Made by a program: the position numbers and the translations under genes. Source: Pantanalinema rosaneae (GTDB lineage: Bacteria; Cyanobacteriota; Cyanobacteriia; Leptolyngbyales; Leptolyngbyaceae). From it: DNA of 64,000 nucleotides. Every line of letters starts with the position of its first letter. The first letter of the stretch is position 1. Under the pieces are notes generated by a model. It was not told where the DNA came from, made no database searches, and saw only the letters and a program-made list of their open reading frames with translations. Location of the stretch: positions 62,001 to 126,000 of the forward strand of contig NZ_JBLZFZ010000012.1 of assembly GCF_050753385.1 (NCBI RefSeq), read 5' to 3'. Of this stretch, positions 26,555-34,861 are shown piece after piece.

Positions 26555-27553
26555 ATGATGCTAATGCTGAAAAATTGTTTGTTGTTTGCCATCTCCCTAT
26601 GTTTCTTTTTTACCCTATGGGCTAAAACGGCTTATGCCTTAATTACCCTTGACGATCGCTTTGTCCCTCAAGAGGCTTGTGTTGCATTAAACTCCATTCG
26701 GCAGGGAACAAACCCCGGTAATATTCGCTTAGATCCGCAAAAGATCTACCCAGTAATTGGCAAAAATCGGGAGAATGCTTCCCATTACTTAGTCACCATT
26801 GAGGGGGCTAATCCGCCGAATCGCTGGGTATCAGTACAATGTGGACGGCTTTTAGGTGCGGCTCAGAGTGATCAACCTCAACTACCAGACAATCAGGATT
26901 ATTTACTTGCCTTAAGTTGGCAACCCTCGTTTTGCGAAACCAAACCCAATAAGCCCGAATGCCGCAGCCAAACACCAGAGAGATTCGATGCGACCAATCT
27001 AGTTTTACATGGGTTATGGCCGCAGCCCCGTAAAAATGTTTATTGCAACGTCAGTCGTGAAATAGAGCGTTTAGATAAAGCCGATCGCTGGTCAGAATTA
27101 CCACCAATTACCCTATCGGATGAAACCCTCACGGCACTCGCTGTAAAGATGCCCGGATTGGCTTCAAACCTCCATCTGCATGAATGGTATAAACATGGAA
27201 CTTGCTATAGCGACTCACCGGAAGAGTATTACCAAGAGTCGATCGCGCTGTTAGATCAAATCAACAACTCTTCTGTGCGGGATCTGTTCGCTAGCAATAT
27301 TGGTAACTTCCTATCCTCAACGGCAATTCGAGATCAGTTTGATACTGCCTTTAAGTCAGGTGCAGGTAGCAAGGTGCAAGTGCAGTGTAAAAAAGATATT
27401 GATGAAGACCAGCAGAATATGGTGGTCGAGCTTCAGATTAACCTCAAAGGTAATATTCAGCCTGATACCGCGATCGCAACGCTGCTAGCAGCCGGTCAAA
27501 CAGTGCCATCGGGTTGTGCGCTGGGAGAAATCGATCCAGCAGGGTTTAATTGA
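26555..27553 (+). CDS. Secreted ribonuclease T2 family protein
   Basis: This is a 332-residue exported RNase. The ATG at 26555 gives a signal peptide (hydrophobic LLFAISLCFFFTLW, cleavage near AYA). Both catalytic segments of the family are intact: CAS I LVLHGLWP and CAS II LHEWYKHGTCY, with the three active-site His/Glu residues. Several cysteines fit the RNase T2 disulfide pattern. The fold begins near residue 120; the preceding 90 residues after the signal are an extra N-terminal domain not typical of E. coli RNase I. It probably degrades RNA in the periplasm or outside the cell. It is followed after 88 bases by an EEP-family enzyme. Confidence 0.88.
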   Translation: MMLMLKNCLLFAISLCFFFTLWAKTAYALITLDDRFVPQEACVALNSIRQGTNPGNIRLDPQKIYPVIGKNRENASHYLVTIEGANPPNRWVSVQCGRLLGAAQSDQPQLPDNQDYLLALSWQPSFCETKPNKPECRSQTPERFDATNLVLHGLWPQPRKNVYCNVSREIERLDKADRWSELPPITLSDETLTALAVKMPGLASNLHLHEWYKHGTCYSDSPEEYYQESIALLDQINNSSVRDLFASNIGNFLSSTAIRDQFDTAFKSGAGSKVQVQCKKDIDEDQQNMVVELQINLKGNIQPDTAIATLLAAGQTVPSGCALGEIDPAGFN

Positions 27554-27641
27554 TTACAGGGGTAGGCTTGTTGCCACCTACCTTGCTTTGCAACCGCCTA
27601 ACCGTTCGCACTGTCATCATCTCAAGTTGGAGCTGTCCGGT

Positions 27642-28751
27642 ATGCGTATCGCTGCATTCAACGTTGAAAATTTGTTTTGCCGTGTCCGAGCGATGAATCT
27701 TGAAGATTGGGAAGCAGGCAAGCCAATTTTGACTGAATATAGTCGTCTGAACAACTTGTTGCTAGAGCCTGAGTACACGGCGGCGATCAAGTCTGAGATG
27801 CTGTCATCCCTTGATCGCCTGGGTTTGCTCAAGAGTGATACGTCTCAATATGCCGTGTTGCGACAGAATCGGGGGGAATTTCTCAAACGTCCCCGCACTG
27901 GTGATCCAGAGATTGTGGCGACAGGTCGCGGCGATTGGATTGGGTGGGTAGATCTGAAGACTCAATCGGTGAATGAGATCGCCATGAAGATGACTGCTCG
28001 GGTGATTCAAGATGTGAATGCCGATATTCTGGCAGTCGTGGAAGCTGAGGATCGGATTGCCTTAAATCACTTTAATCAGCAACTCCTGAAGCCGATCGCG
28101 GCGGATTACCAGGAAACCATGCTAATTGATGGTAATGACGAACGGGGGATTGATGTTGGCATCCTGACCAAATCTGGCTATTCAATTGAGTTAATGGTCA
28201 GCCATATCAATGACATGCAGGGAGCATTTCCCATCTTTAGCCGCGACTGTCCGGAGTATACGATTCGGGTTGGTCAGACCAGGTTACTTGTGATGGTCAA
28301 CCACTTTAAAAGTAAGGGATTTGGTTCGCAAACGTCGTCGAATGCTAAGCGCCGATCGCAGGCGCAACGAGTCCGGGAGATCTACGAGCAACGCCGCCGT
28401 GAGGGGATTGAGTTGATCGCGATCGCGGGCGATTTAAACGATATCCCCACCAGCAAACCGCTAGAGCCACTGTTAGCGAATGGCTCAGATCTGCGAGATA
28501 TTAGTATGCACCCATTGTTCGTCAGCGATGGACGACCCGGAACCTATGGCAATGGGACGGCATCGCAGAAAATTGACTATTTACTTCTGTCTCCCGCCCT
28601 GTTCGATCGCGTGACTGGGGGTGGTGTGTTTCGCAAGGGGGTATGGGGTGGCAAGAACGGTACTCTGTTCCCCCATTACGCAGAAATGACGAAACCCATT
28701 CATGCCGCATCCGACCATGCCGCAATTTGGGCAGACATTGAGCTACCGTAA
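27642..28751 (+). CDS. Endonuclease/exonuclease/phosphatase (EEP) family protein
   Basis: This is a 369-residue metal-dependent phosphodiesterase fold. Motifs are in order: FNVENLF at the N-terminus, ILAVVEAED (the metal-binding Glu near 130), MVNHFKSKG near 220, IAGDLNDIPTS near 265, and the terminal ASDHAAIWADI with the catalytic Asp-His. All expected catalytic residues are present. Similar proteins include extracellular DNases and phosphatases; the substrate cannot be told. The ATG at 27642 opens directly into the conserved MRIAAFNVENLF; a GTG at 27516 overlapping the RNase gene would add an unconserved 42 residues. No signal peptide is seen with this start. Confidence 0.85.
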   Translation: MRIAAFNVENLFCRVRAMNLEDWEAGKPILTEYSRLNNLLLEPEYTAAIKSEMLSSLDRLGLLKSDTSQYAVLRQNRGEFLKRPRTGDPEIVATGRGDWIGWVDLKTQSVNEIAMKMTARVIQDVNADILAVVEAEDRIALNHFNQQLLKPIAADYQETMLIDGNDERGIDVGILTKSGYSIELMVSHINDMQGAFPIFSRDCPEYTIRVGQTRLLVMVNHFKSKGFGSQTSSNAKRRSQAQRVREIYEQRRREGIELIAIAGDLNDIPTSKPLEPLLANGSDLRDISMHPLFVSDGRPGTYGNGTASQKIDYLLLSPALFDRVTGGGVFRKGVWGGKNGTLFPHYAEMTKPIHAASDHAAIWADIELP

Positions 28752-28755
28752 CCTC

Positions 28756-28800
28756 GACTGTACTGCATGTGCATGATGGGTGATAATCATCGGTACAGTC
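28756..28800. repeat. Nested inverted repeat downstream of the EEP gene
   Basis: GACTGTAC (28756-28763) and GTACAGTC (28793-28800) are perfect arms, with an inner GATG/CATC pair at about 28774 and 28788. It begins 5 bases after the stop at 28751. There is no T-run after it, so it may protect the 3' end or be an operator rather than a simple terminator. Confidence 0.4.
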
Positions 28801-28970
28801 ATCAGGTTTATTGAAGCTTTTGACCAATTTCTCTCCGTTCTTTGGGGACAAGCTTGCTATTGCTGAAGCATAGGTTTTTTCTCTTTACTTGTACTGATCT
28901 ACGAATAATTGATTGGGCGCGATCGTGACACACAAAGCTCCAATGGCATCTACAATTTGCTGACTATAAG

Positions 28971-29486
28971 TTAGGGAGTGCCAAACCAACCGCCAGTATC
29001 TCCCCCTGCCCAACAGGAATAGTTACGACAAACACTGGATAGTTTTTCCATACATAACTGTTTGAATTTGAATTCAGCACTGATATCGGCATCCTCAAAT
29101 CCTTTAGGTTGGCAAATTCGTCCGGCATAACTCCCGGGCACTCGGACTTGTCCCATCACATAAATACCTCCACCAACCGGATAAACACTGTTGCTTGCCC
29201 GACGAGAATAACAGGCGACATAGCATCCAGGAGTGCCAGTGAAGGAGTTGATAGTCGGCAGATTTCTTTCAGTTGCCCCCCGATAGGGCGCATTCGTAAC
29301 CAATGCCCCATTTGTATAGACTTTATAGGGATTCGGTAACAAAATCCGGTCTTGGGGCGGGATCGGCGGAACGGGTTTTGGCGGCGTTTTCCGGGGGGGT
29401 GTTTGAGCCGTGATCCAGGTAGACCCGATCGCGATCGTCAGCATGGCGATGGGGGTAATTTGCTGGTTCCAGATGAAATTGCTCAT
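28971..29486 (-). CDS. Hypothetical exported Cys-rich protein
   Basis: This is a 171-residue protein, not recognised. It has an N-terminal hydrophobic segment (ITPIAMLTIAIGSTWI) acting as signal or anchor, a Pro-rich stretch (TPPRKTPPKPVPPIPP), and a mature part with about seven cysteines (GCYVACYSRR, RICQPKG, SVCRNYSCWAG) that suggests disulfide bonding outside the cytoplasm. It is divergent from the coiled-coil gene at 29592. Composition is like the core genome, unlike the AT-rich genes to its left. Confidence 0.6.
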   Translation of the reverse strand: MSNFIWNQQITPIAMLTIAIGSTWITAQTPPRKTPPKPVPPIPPQDRILLPNPYKVYTNGALVTNAPYRGATERNLPTINSFTGTPGCYVACYSRRASNSVYPVGGGIYVMGQVRVPGSYAGRICQPKGFEDADISAEFKFKQLCMEKLSSVCRNYSCWAGGDTGGWFGTP

Positions 29487-29591
29487 AGGTCACCTCTTGG
29501 CATCCGAATCATTCACTACTCTACAGGAGTAGCGCCAACCAATCAGGGAGTATCATAGGGATAGATCAAGCCATGAGCGTTCTCTAGCGTT

Positions 29592-29903
29592 ATGCCAGCC
29601 AGTGATTCACCCGAAAGTTTGCAACAACAGGTTTTAAGCGAACTGCAACAGATTAACCAGCGGCTCGATCGTCTGGAGACAGATTTCGGTAAGTTAGAAA
29701 CTAATCTAGGCAAGTTAGAAACTAACCTGGAAAAAATTGATTATAAATTTGATACCTATCAAAAAGCGTCTGATCAGGTTGTCCGGTTGGCCACTACTAT
29801 CATTATTGCCGGAGCTTCCGTCGTGATTCTTTCCCCGGTATTACAAGCCGTTGCTCCGATCATTAATGCCTTTGTGTCTGGTGCTGCCAGTTCTAATAGT
29901 TAA
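29592..29903 (+). CDS. Small coiled-coil membrane protein
   Basis: This is a 103-residue protein. Residues 8-60 form a coiled coil with an internal 7-residue repeat (three units of the type KLETNLG), and residues 66-92 form one C-terminal transmembrane segment (LATTIIIAGASVVILSPVLQAV). The layout resembles small XhlA-like or DUF1640-like proteins, but no precise family was identified. The start ATG at 29592 is the first in frame. The next gene, a response regulator, is 101 bases downstream on the same strand. Confidence 0.6.
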   Translation: MPASDSPESLQQQVLSELQQINQRLDRLETDFGKLETNLGKLETNLEKIDYKFDTYQKASDQVVRLATTIIIAGASVVILSPVLQAVAPIINAFVSGAASSNS

Positions 29904-30004
29904 CCTCCCTGATTATCGGGGGCGGGGCATAGGGTTCAGCGTTCCGCCGATCGATGAAATCGCTAGAATAGGGAAGGTAACGCATGTAGGAGCAAGGAAG
30001 CCAG

Positions 30005-30697
30005 ATGTCGGGACACCTGTTACTGGTTGATGATGAGCCAGCTTTACGCGAAGCGGTACAAGCCTATCTGCAAGACAGTGGGTTTGAAGTGGATGTTGCC
30101 AGTAATGCCCGCGAAGGTCTGGAACTCGCCCAGCAAAAGTCGCCGGATCTGGTGATCACCGATATTATGATGCCCCAGATAGACGGCTACCAATTCTTGC
30201 AACAACTGCGGGACGATCCCCAATTCAAAACCCTACCGATCGTGTTTCTGACGGCGCGGGGCATGACCACCGATCGGATTCAGGGCTATAACGCGGGATG
30301 TGATGCGTATCTCTCCAAACCCTTCGATCCAGAGGAATTGGTGGCGATCGTATCTAACCTGTTAGAAAAACAAAAATCACTTCAAGCCGCTGCCTCGGAT
30401 GGGGAGCCCCACAAAATTGAAGAGGTGGTACGGCAAATCGAAGAAATTAAACGCATGTTGCAGCAACGGGGGGCACTGCCTCAAACCCCGAGTCCGCTTA
30501 AGTTTGACTTCACCCCCCGGGAACAAAGTGTCTTGGAACTGGTGGTGGATGGCTTGATGAATAAAGAAATTGCCCGACGACTGGATACCAGTGTCCGGAA
30601 TGTCGAAAAGTATGTCAGCCGTTTATTTAGCAAAACCGGGACGAATAGCCGCACAGAACTTGTTCGGTTTGCCCTGGAACATGGGTTGACGAAATAG
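30005..30697 (+). CDS. NarL-type response regulator (REC - LuxR HTH), Rre1/Ycf29-like
   Basis: This is a 230-residue DNA-binding response regulator. The receiver domain (1-120) has the acidic pair DDE at 9-11, the phospho-acceptor Asp in LVITDIMMP, a Thr in FLTAR and the Lys in LSKPFDPEEL. A charged helical linker (125-160) leads to a LuxR-type HTH (168-230) with TPREQSVLELVVDGLMNKEIA and SVRNVEKYVSRLF (quoted in parts). The linker and HTH closely resemble the cyanobacterial stress regulator Rre1 and plastid Ycf29, from memory. SD-like AGGAAG is located 7 bases before the ATG. No kinase gene is adjacent, consistent with Rre1 pairing with distant Hik kinases. Confidence 0.9.
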   Translation: MSGHLLLVDDEPALREAVQAYLQDSGFEVDVASNAREGLELAQQKSPDLVITDIMMPQIDGYQFLQQLRDDPQFKTLPIVFLTARGMTTDRIQGYNAGCDAYLSKPFDPEELVAIVSNLLEKQKSLQAAASDGEPHKIEEVVRQIEEIKRMLQQRGALPQTPSPLKFDFTPREQSVLELVVDGLMNKEIARRLDTSVRNVEKYVSRLFSKTGTNSRTELVRFALEHGLTK

Positions 30698-30699
30698 CC

Positions 30700-32447
30700 C
30701 TACCAGGTGACGTGATCCTTGAGTTTGGTCAGCAGCTTCGGACCGACTCCAGATACCCGATCGAGATCCGCGAGCGATCGAAATGGTTGACGCTGACGGG
30801 CTGCGATAATTCGTTTGGCTAAACTAGGCCCAACTCCAGGTAAGGCTTCCAGTTCTGCCTGAGTCGCCGTATTCAGGTTAACTCGTGGATTAGAGTGGGG
30901 CGATCGTTGGGCTGGAACGGTTGTCCGGTTAGCTGCCTGCTGGGGGCGGGTGGTTGCACGACGAACTTGAGGCGTGGGCGAGGGTGGGCGATCACTCGGT
31001 GAACCTGAAATCGCTGTTGCGGCTGTCGCCTGTAATTTGGCACACTGCCGTTGTTGCTCGGCTGCCTTGTGGCGAATTGCCGGTGGAACTCCCAGAATGG
31101 CGTTGGTATACAATCGCTCAAACTCTCGCTGGTAATGGGCGGCAACAACGGGATTATGGATTACTAACACTGTCTCATCATTGCCCGTGTTCGCGGCGGC
31201 TGTCCAATTATGGGAACCCGTAATCACAATCTGCCGATCGACAATGCCAAACTTGTGATGCAGCAGATCACCAGGGGCATCCGAGGTACGCCGACACTAG
31301 CGATCGCGGGTTGCCAGGGAGTGTTGCCAGGTTCTAGCTGACAATTTTCTGGCAGGACAATCCCCAACATATCCAATCCTTCACTGTACGATCGATAGGC
31401 AAATTGCGGATCGATTAATGCTCGGATCTCTACTCCCTGTTGATGTCGAGGTCGGATCTGATTGACTAATGGCTGATCGGAAAATACAAATAGCGCCATC
31501 TCGATCGATTGCTGGGCGGTAGCTAAGGTTTTGCCAATTAAGCCATTACTGGTTTGTTCCCAGGGAATCGAGCGGCTACTGGGGGAAAACTGTACGTCTA
31601 CTCGGGTTTGCCCGACCTGGAGCGATCTCGCTGGACGAAACGGCTTCTTGACCCCAAACCGACTATCTGGCTTGCCTCCTACACCATCCCCCCACATCAG
31701 ATTAAACTCTTGAGTAAAGAGTTTTGCCAGTTCTGGGCTGTTAATCTTGAGTAAATTATTAGCATTACCCTGGCTACTGGGAGTTTTGAAGTCGCCATGC
31801 ACATCACTGGTCGTCCAATTGGCGGAGGTGACGATCAAGGTGCGATCGTCCACAACTAGAAACTTATGGTGCATTAAGTTACTACCAGCAGAGCCATCCG
31901 CCCTATCATCGATCCGGGGGACTTTGGCTCGATCGAGGATGACCAGCGCATCCCCCTGAGCTACTTCCGCCGGACTGAGTTGACCATCCTGATCCCGATC
32001 GACTAATTCCCGAAACTCCTGGTAACGACTGCGTTCGCGATCGGGTAAACGATTGACCTCTGCCGGTGTGAATTGACTGAAAGGACGGGCGTAGGTGTTT
32101 TCTAGGATCACCCGCACGTTGACCCCCGCTTGTTGCCGTTCCACCAGTGCCGCCGCGACTTTGGGCAACCGCAATTCCTGTACTGCCACATCTACAGTTC
32201 GTTCCGCCTGAGCGATCGTGTCAATCAAAATCTGCTCTAAATCATGCCCATCACGGGTTTGCTGCCGATAGGGTTCCGTGTAACTGGCAGAGGGTTCATG
32301 ATTGGTATAAACCTGAATCAACTCATCCTGCGGTAACGGCTCGGGACGGAGCGGTTGAGATTGTCCGGTTTGGCAGGCGGCTAGTCCCCCCGTTAGGAGA
32401 GCCACGATCGCCCAGCGCCAGGATTTACCAGAAGAAAATTGCACCAC
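30700..32447 (-). pseudogene. Phospholipase D-like lipoprotein with helix-hairpin-helix tail, frameshifted
   Basis: Read continuously this would be a protein of about 580 residues, but the frame is broken near 31280-31295. The 5' part (32447-31224) has a lipoprotein signal (LAAC near residue 25) and a first PLD domain with LMHHKFLVVDD and SANWT. This is followed by a second PLD domain that runs out of frame just before its catalytic motif. In the other frame the sequence resumes as LLHHKFGIVDRQ and GSHNWTAAAN and continues to 30700 with a ComEA-like helix-hairpin-helix domain (NLNTATQAELEALPGVGP). One base appears to be missing. An EF-hand-type loop, DRDQDGQLSPAE, lies between the parts of PLD domain 1. 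Intact homologues would be surface nucleases or transphosphatidylases. The break is either a real mutation or a sequencing error. Confidence 0.8.
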
Positions 32448-32568
32448 AGTAGTTTGCCATCCTGAAGGGTATGCTCGTCAGCAATCCGCCATGATTTTTC
32501 CCGATGGCAAAATTACTCCTACATGCCAGAGTACCCACGGATAGCGCGATCGTCTCAGCCTAAGCCGT

Positions 32569-33291
32569 TTAACCGCCCATTGCCCAGTTCCAGGTGGTTT
32601 GGGCAAATTGTTCCAGCAGGGCATCAACCGATTGTTGGGTAGCTTTCAGGTTGTCAGTCATGGTTTGTTGCATCGATTCCTTCCATTCAGGAGAAATTTC
32701 CTGCCAGATTGCCCGTAAGACGACCGCACTCACCAGCACCATGCCGATCGCGGGGAACAGCAGCATCACCGTTGTCACCAGTCCACTCAGTAAGGGGCGG
32801 AGTCCCACTTGAGAGACGGCTTGTTCCAGCGTCATTTCGTTCTGCATCACCTTCAGCAGCGTCGGGATCAGTTGCGTACACACCATAAAGCCCAATGTGG
32901 CAAACGCGCTACTCCCAGTTAAGGCTTTAATCACACTAATCGCCATGCCCCGAATCCAGCCCCCTTTCAGGGCATCCGTGGCGATCGTCAGAATCTGCCA
33001 TGCTTCCGTTTGGGCAAGTTCCTGTTCTCCCCGGCAATAGGCTCCTGCCGCTTTAATCGATTGCAGCAAGACCCGCAGTTCCGTGTTGAGGATGGCTCCC
33101 TCAATTCCCCACCCAATCATGTCCTCAAACGGCATATCCATTGGGTTAAACCCAGACCACTCTGTACCCGACTGGGGCATAAAATCGCTGGAAAAGACTT
33201 GACCAAACATGGAATTGAAAGCTTCAGGAATCATCGTCGTGCTGCCGCGATCGCAAGTTTCCTTCCACATTAGCTTGTCCGCTACAACCAT
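32569..33291 (-). CDS. Hypothetical membrane protein
   Basis: This is a 240-residue protein, not recognised. Residues 1-60 are polar. A helical region with LLQSIKAAGAYCRGEQE follows, and then two or three hydrophobic helices (AFATLGFMVCTQLIPTLL; LLSGLVTTVMLLFPAIGMVLV; VLVSAVVLRAIW). The C-terminus is amphipathic (MQQTMTDNLKATQQSV). It may be an integral inner- or thylakoid-membrane protein. The ATG at 33291 has no Shine-Dalgarno; a start at 33234 (MIPEAFNSMF) is equally plausible. Confidence 0.55.
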   Translation of the reverse strand: MVVADKLMWKETCDRGSTTMIPEAFNSMFGQVFSSDFMPQSGTEWSGFNPMDMPFEDMIGWGIEGAILNTELRVLLQSIKAAGAYCRGEQELAQTEAWQILTIATDALKGGWIRGMAISVIKALTGSSAFATLGFMVCTQLIPTLLKVMQNEMTLEQAVSQVGLRPLLSGLVTTVMLLFPAIGMVLVSAVVLRAIWQEISPEWKESMQQTMTDNLKATQQSVDALLEQFAQTTWNWAMGG

Positions 33292-33313
33292 GACAGGAGG
33301 AAAACCGTCTTAC

Positions 33314-33357
33314 TCCTCATCACCCCATCTCCCTATCACCCCCATCTCCCCTACCTT
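33314..33357. repeat. CATCTCCCC low-complexity repeat, intergenic
   Basis: A run of CATCTCCC/CACCCCCATC units lies in the spacer between two divergent genes, upstream of the DUF2993 gene. It belongs to the same GGGGAGATG family as tracts at 6391, 37606, 47479, 48943 and 59542. Confidence 0.6.
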
Positions 33358-33464
33358 TCCACTCCATTCATAAGTAAAACTTTATCCCCCCTGCTAAGAC
33401 AGCCAATCAATTAACATTGCCGATACTTCATAATCTGTTACAAAATAGGAAGGAAACGTTCTAG

Positions 33465-34265
33465 GTGAAAGACGGCATGTTTGGAGGATTTACAGTTAGC
33501 CCTCCTGGCGTAGACTTTGGGGAGCGCATGCTCAACACAGTTGCCAGCCAATCGATTCGCCATTTGTTCACCCAGAGCGAATCGGTGGATGTAGCCATTC
33601 GGTGTCACCCTTCTAGCAAGCTGCTGCAAGGGAGCATTGATAGCTTTAAGATGAGCGGACGCAATCTGGTGATCCGCCGCGACTTTTATGTGGAGGAAAT
33701 GTCCTTTGAGACGGATGCCGTGGCGATCGACTTTGCCTCTGTTCTCAGTGGTAGCCTGCGGTTGCGCCAACCGACTCAAGCGATCGCGCAAGTTACCCTG
33801 TCGGAACAGGGGATTAACCATGCGTTCACGGCTGAGTTAGTCAAGCAACACCTCCGCAATCTGGATACACCGGAGTTAATGGCGTTATCGGGTGGAGAGC
33901 CGGTGTCGTTTACCGATATCAACTTGCAATTGCTGCCGAATAACCAAATCAAAATCTTTGCGAAGACAGAATTAGCTAATGGCAGTGTGCCGATTAGCCT
34001 CCTGGCAACGTTGGGGGTAGAGCGACGGCGGCGGATTCTGTTTCAAAACCCTCAATTTCAACCGGATGTTGTGCCAGAGTCCCTGCGGGGCACATCGGAG
34101 GTGTTAACGATGGCGTTTGCTCAAATTTTGAACAATATGGTTGATCTCGATCGGTTTGATTTAGATGGTGTCACTATGCGGATCAATCGCCTGGAAACTC
34201 AAGGTCAGCAATTAATTTTCAGTGGCTACGCGCAAATCGAACACTTCCCCAAAACGGGGCAGTAG
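33465..34265 (+). CDS. DUF2993 (LmeA-like) protein
   Basis: This is a 266-residue protein of the DUF2993 family, widespread in cyanobacteria. Visible marks are GERMLNTVASQSIRHLF near 18-34, VDVAIRCHPSSKLLQGSID, the central VTLSEQGINHAFTAELV, and a C-terminal beta-rich part. Mycobacterial LmeA binds phospholipids in the cell envelope; the cyanobacterial role is unknown. No signal peptide is seen. The GTG at 33465 has AGGAAGGA 9-10 bases upstream, whereas the ATG at 33477 is 22 bases away, so GTG is preferred. Confidence 0.8.
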   Translation: MKDGMFGGFTVSPPGVDFGERMLNTVASQSIRHLFTQSESVDVAIRCHPSSKLLQGSIDSFKMSGRNLVIRRDFYVEEMSFETDAVAIDFASVLSGSLRLRQPTQAIAQVTLSEQGINHAFTAELVKQHLRNLDTPELMALSGGEPVSFTDINLQLLPNNQIKIFAKTELANGSVPISLLATLGVERRRRILFQNPQFQPDVVPESLRGTSEVLTMAFAQILNNMVDLDRFDLDGVTMRINRLETQGQQLIFSGYAQIEHFPKTGQ

Positions 34266-34297
34266 AGCCATTACCATTCTCAAAAGATGCTGAAACA

Positions 34298-34330
34298 GGG
34301 GAGCACAATCAACCGGTGTTCCCCTTCGTT
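34298..34330 (+). terminator. Hairpin terminator between convergent DUF2993 and PAP2 genes
   Basis: GGGGAGCAC (34298-34306) and GTGTTCCCC (34316-34324) form a 9-base stem with one G-U pair and a 9-base loop, then TTCGTTCT. It lies 32 bases after the DUF2993 stop and before the convergent gene's stop at 34352. Confidence 0.55.
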
Positions 34331-34351
34331 CTAGCAACATTGGTAGGTTAT

Positions 34352-34825
34352 CTAAGCAGGCCTAGCGCCTACGAGCGCCAGTTGTGCCACCCAAGAGATA
34401 ACGATGCCTAGAATCGAGCCAACAATGACTTGAAATGGCGTGTGACCTAACAACTCTTTCAGCCGATCTTCGTTAAAGTGGTGGTCGCCCTGGAAGAATT
34501 CATCAATGATCTGATTCAGCACTCGGGCTTGCTTGCCCGCCGCTTGTCGGACTCCGGCGGCGTCATACATGACGATGACGGCGAACACGACCGCGATCGC
34601 GAATTCAGAACTGTCCCAGCCCGCATTCTGACCCACACCCGTGGCTAAAGCCGTCACCAACGCGGAGTGGGCACTGGGCATACCGCCGGTTTCAACCAAT
34701 GCCCGGATATTGACCTTACGGTTTTTAACGATCTCAACGATGAGTTTAATGGCTTGGGCGGTGAGGCACGCCACCAGTGCAACCAGCAGCACATGGTTGT
34801 TAATAATATTGCCAAAGTCCTGCAT
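34352..34825 (-). CDS. Divergent PAP2 family membrane protein (DUF212)
   Basis: This is a 157-residue protein of the family annotated as acid phosphatase / vanadium-dependent haloperoxidase-related. Key segments are ETGGMPSAHSALVTALATGVG near 47-67, VMYDAAGVRQAAGKQARVLN, and GHTPFQVIVGSILG. The PSAH and the GHTP blocks correspond to the PAP2 phosphatase motifs. Four transmembrane helices are expected. It follows crtE by 36 bases on the same strand, an arrangement common in cyanobacteria. Family knowledge suggests a lipid or prenyl phosphate substrate, and the crtE linkage would fit a polyprenyl phosphate (inference). Confidence 0.88.
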   Translation of the reverse strand: MQDFGNIINNHVLLVALVACLTAQAIKLIVEIVKNRKVNIRALVETGGMPSAHSALVTALATGVGQNAGWDSSEFAIAVVFAVIVMYDAAGVRQAAGKQARVLNQIIDEFFQGDHHFNEDRLKELLGHTPFQVIVGSILGIVISWVAQLALVGARPA

Positions 34826-34861
34826 GTCGGTTTGAGAGGGGTAGAGGTTAGGGAGAAAGGT

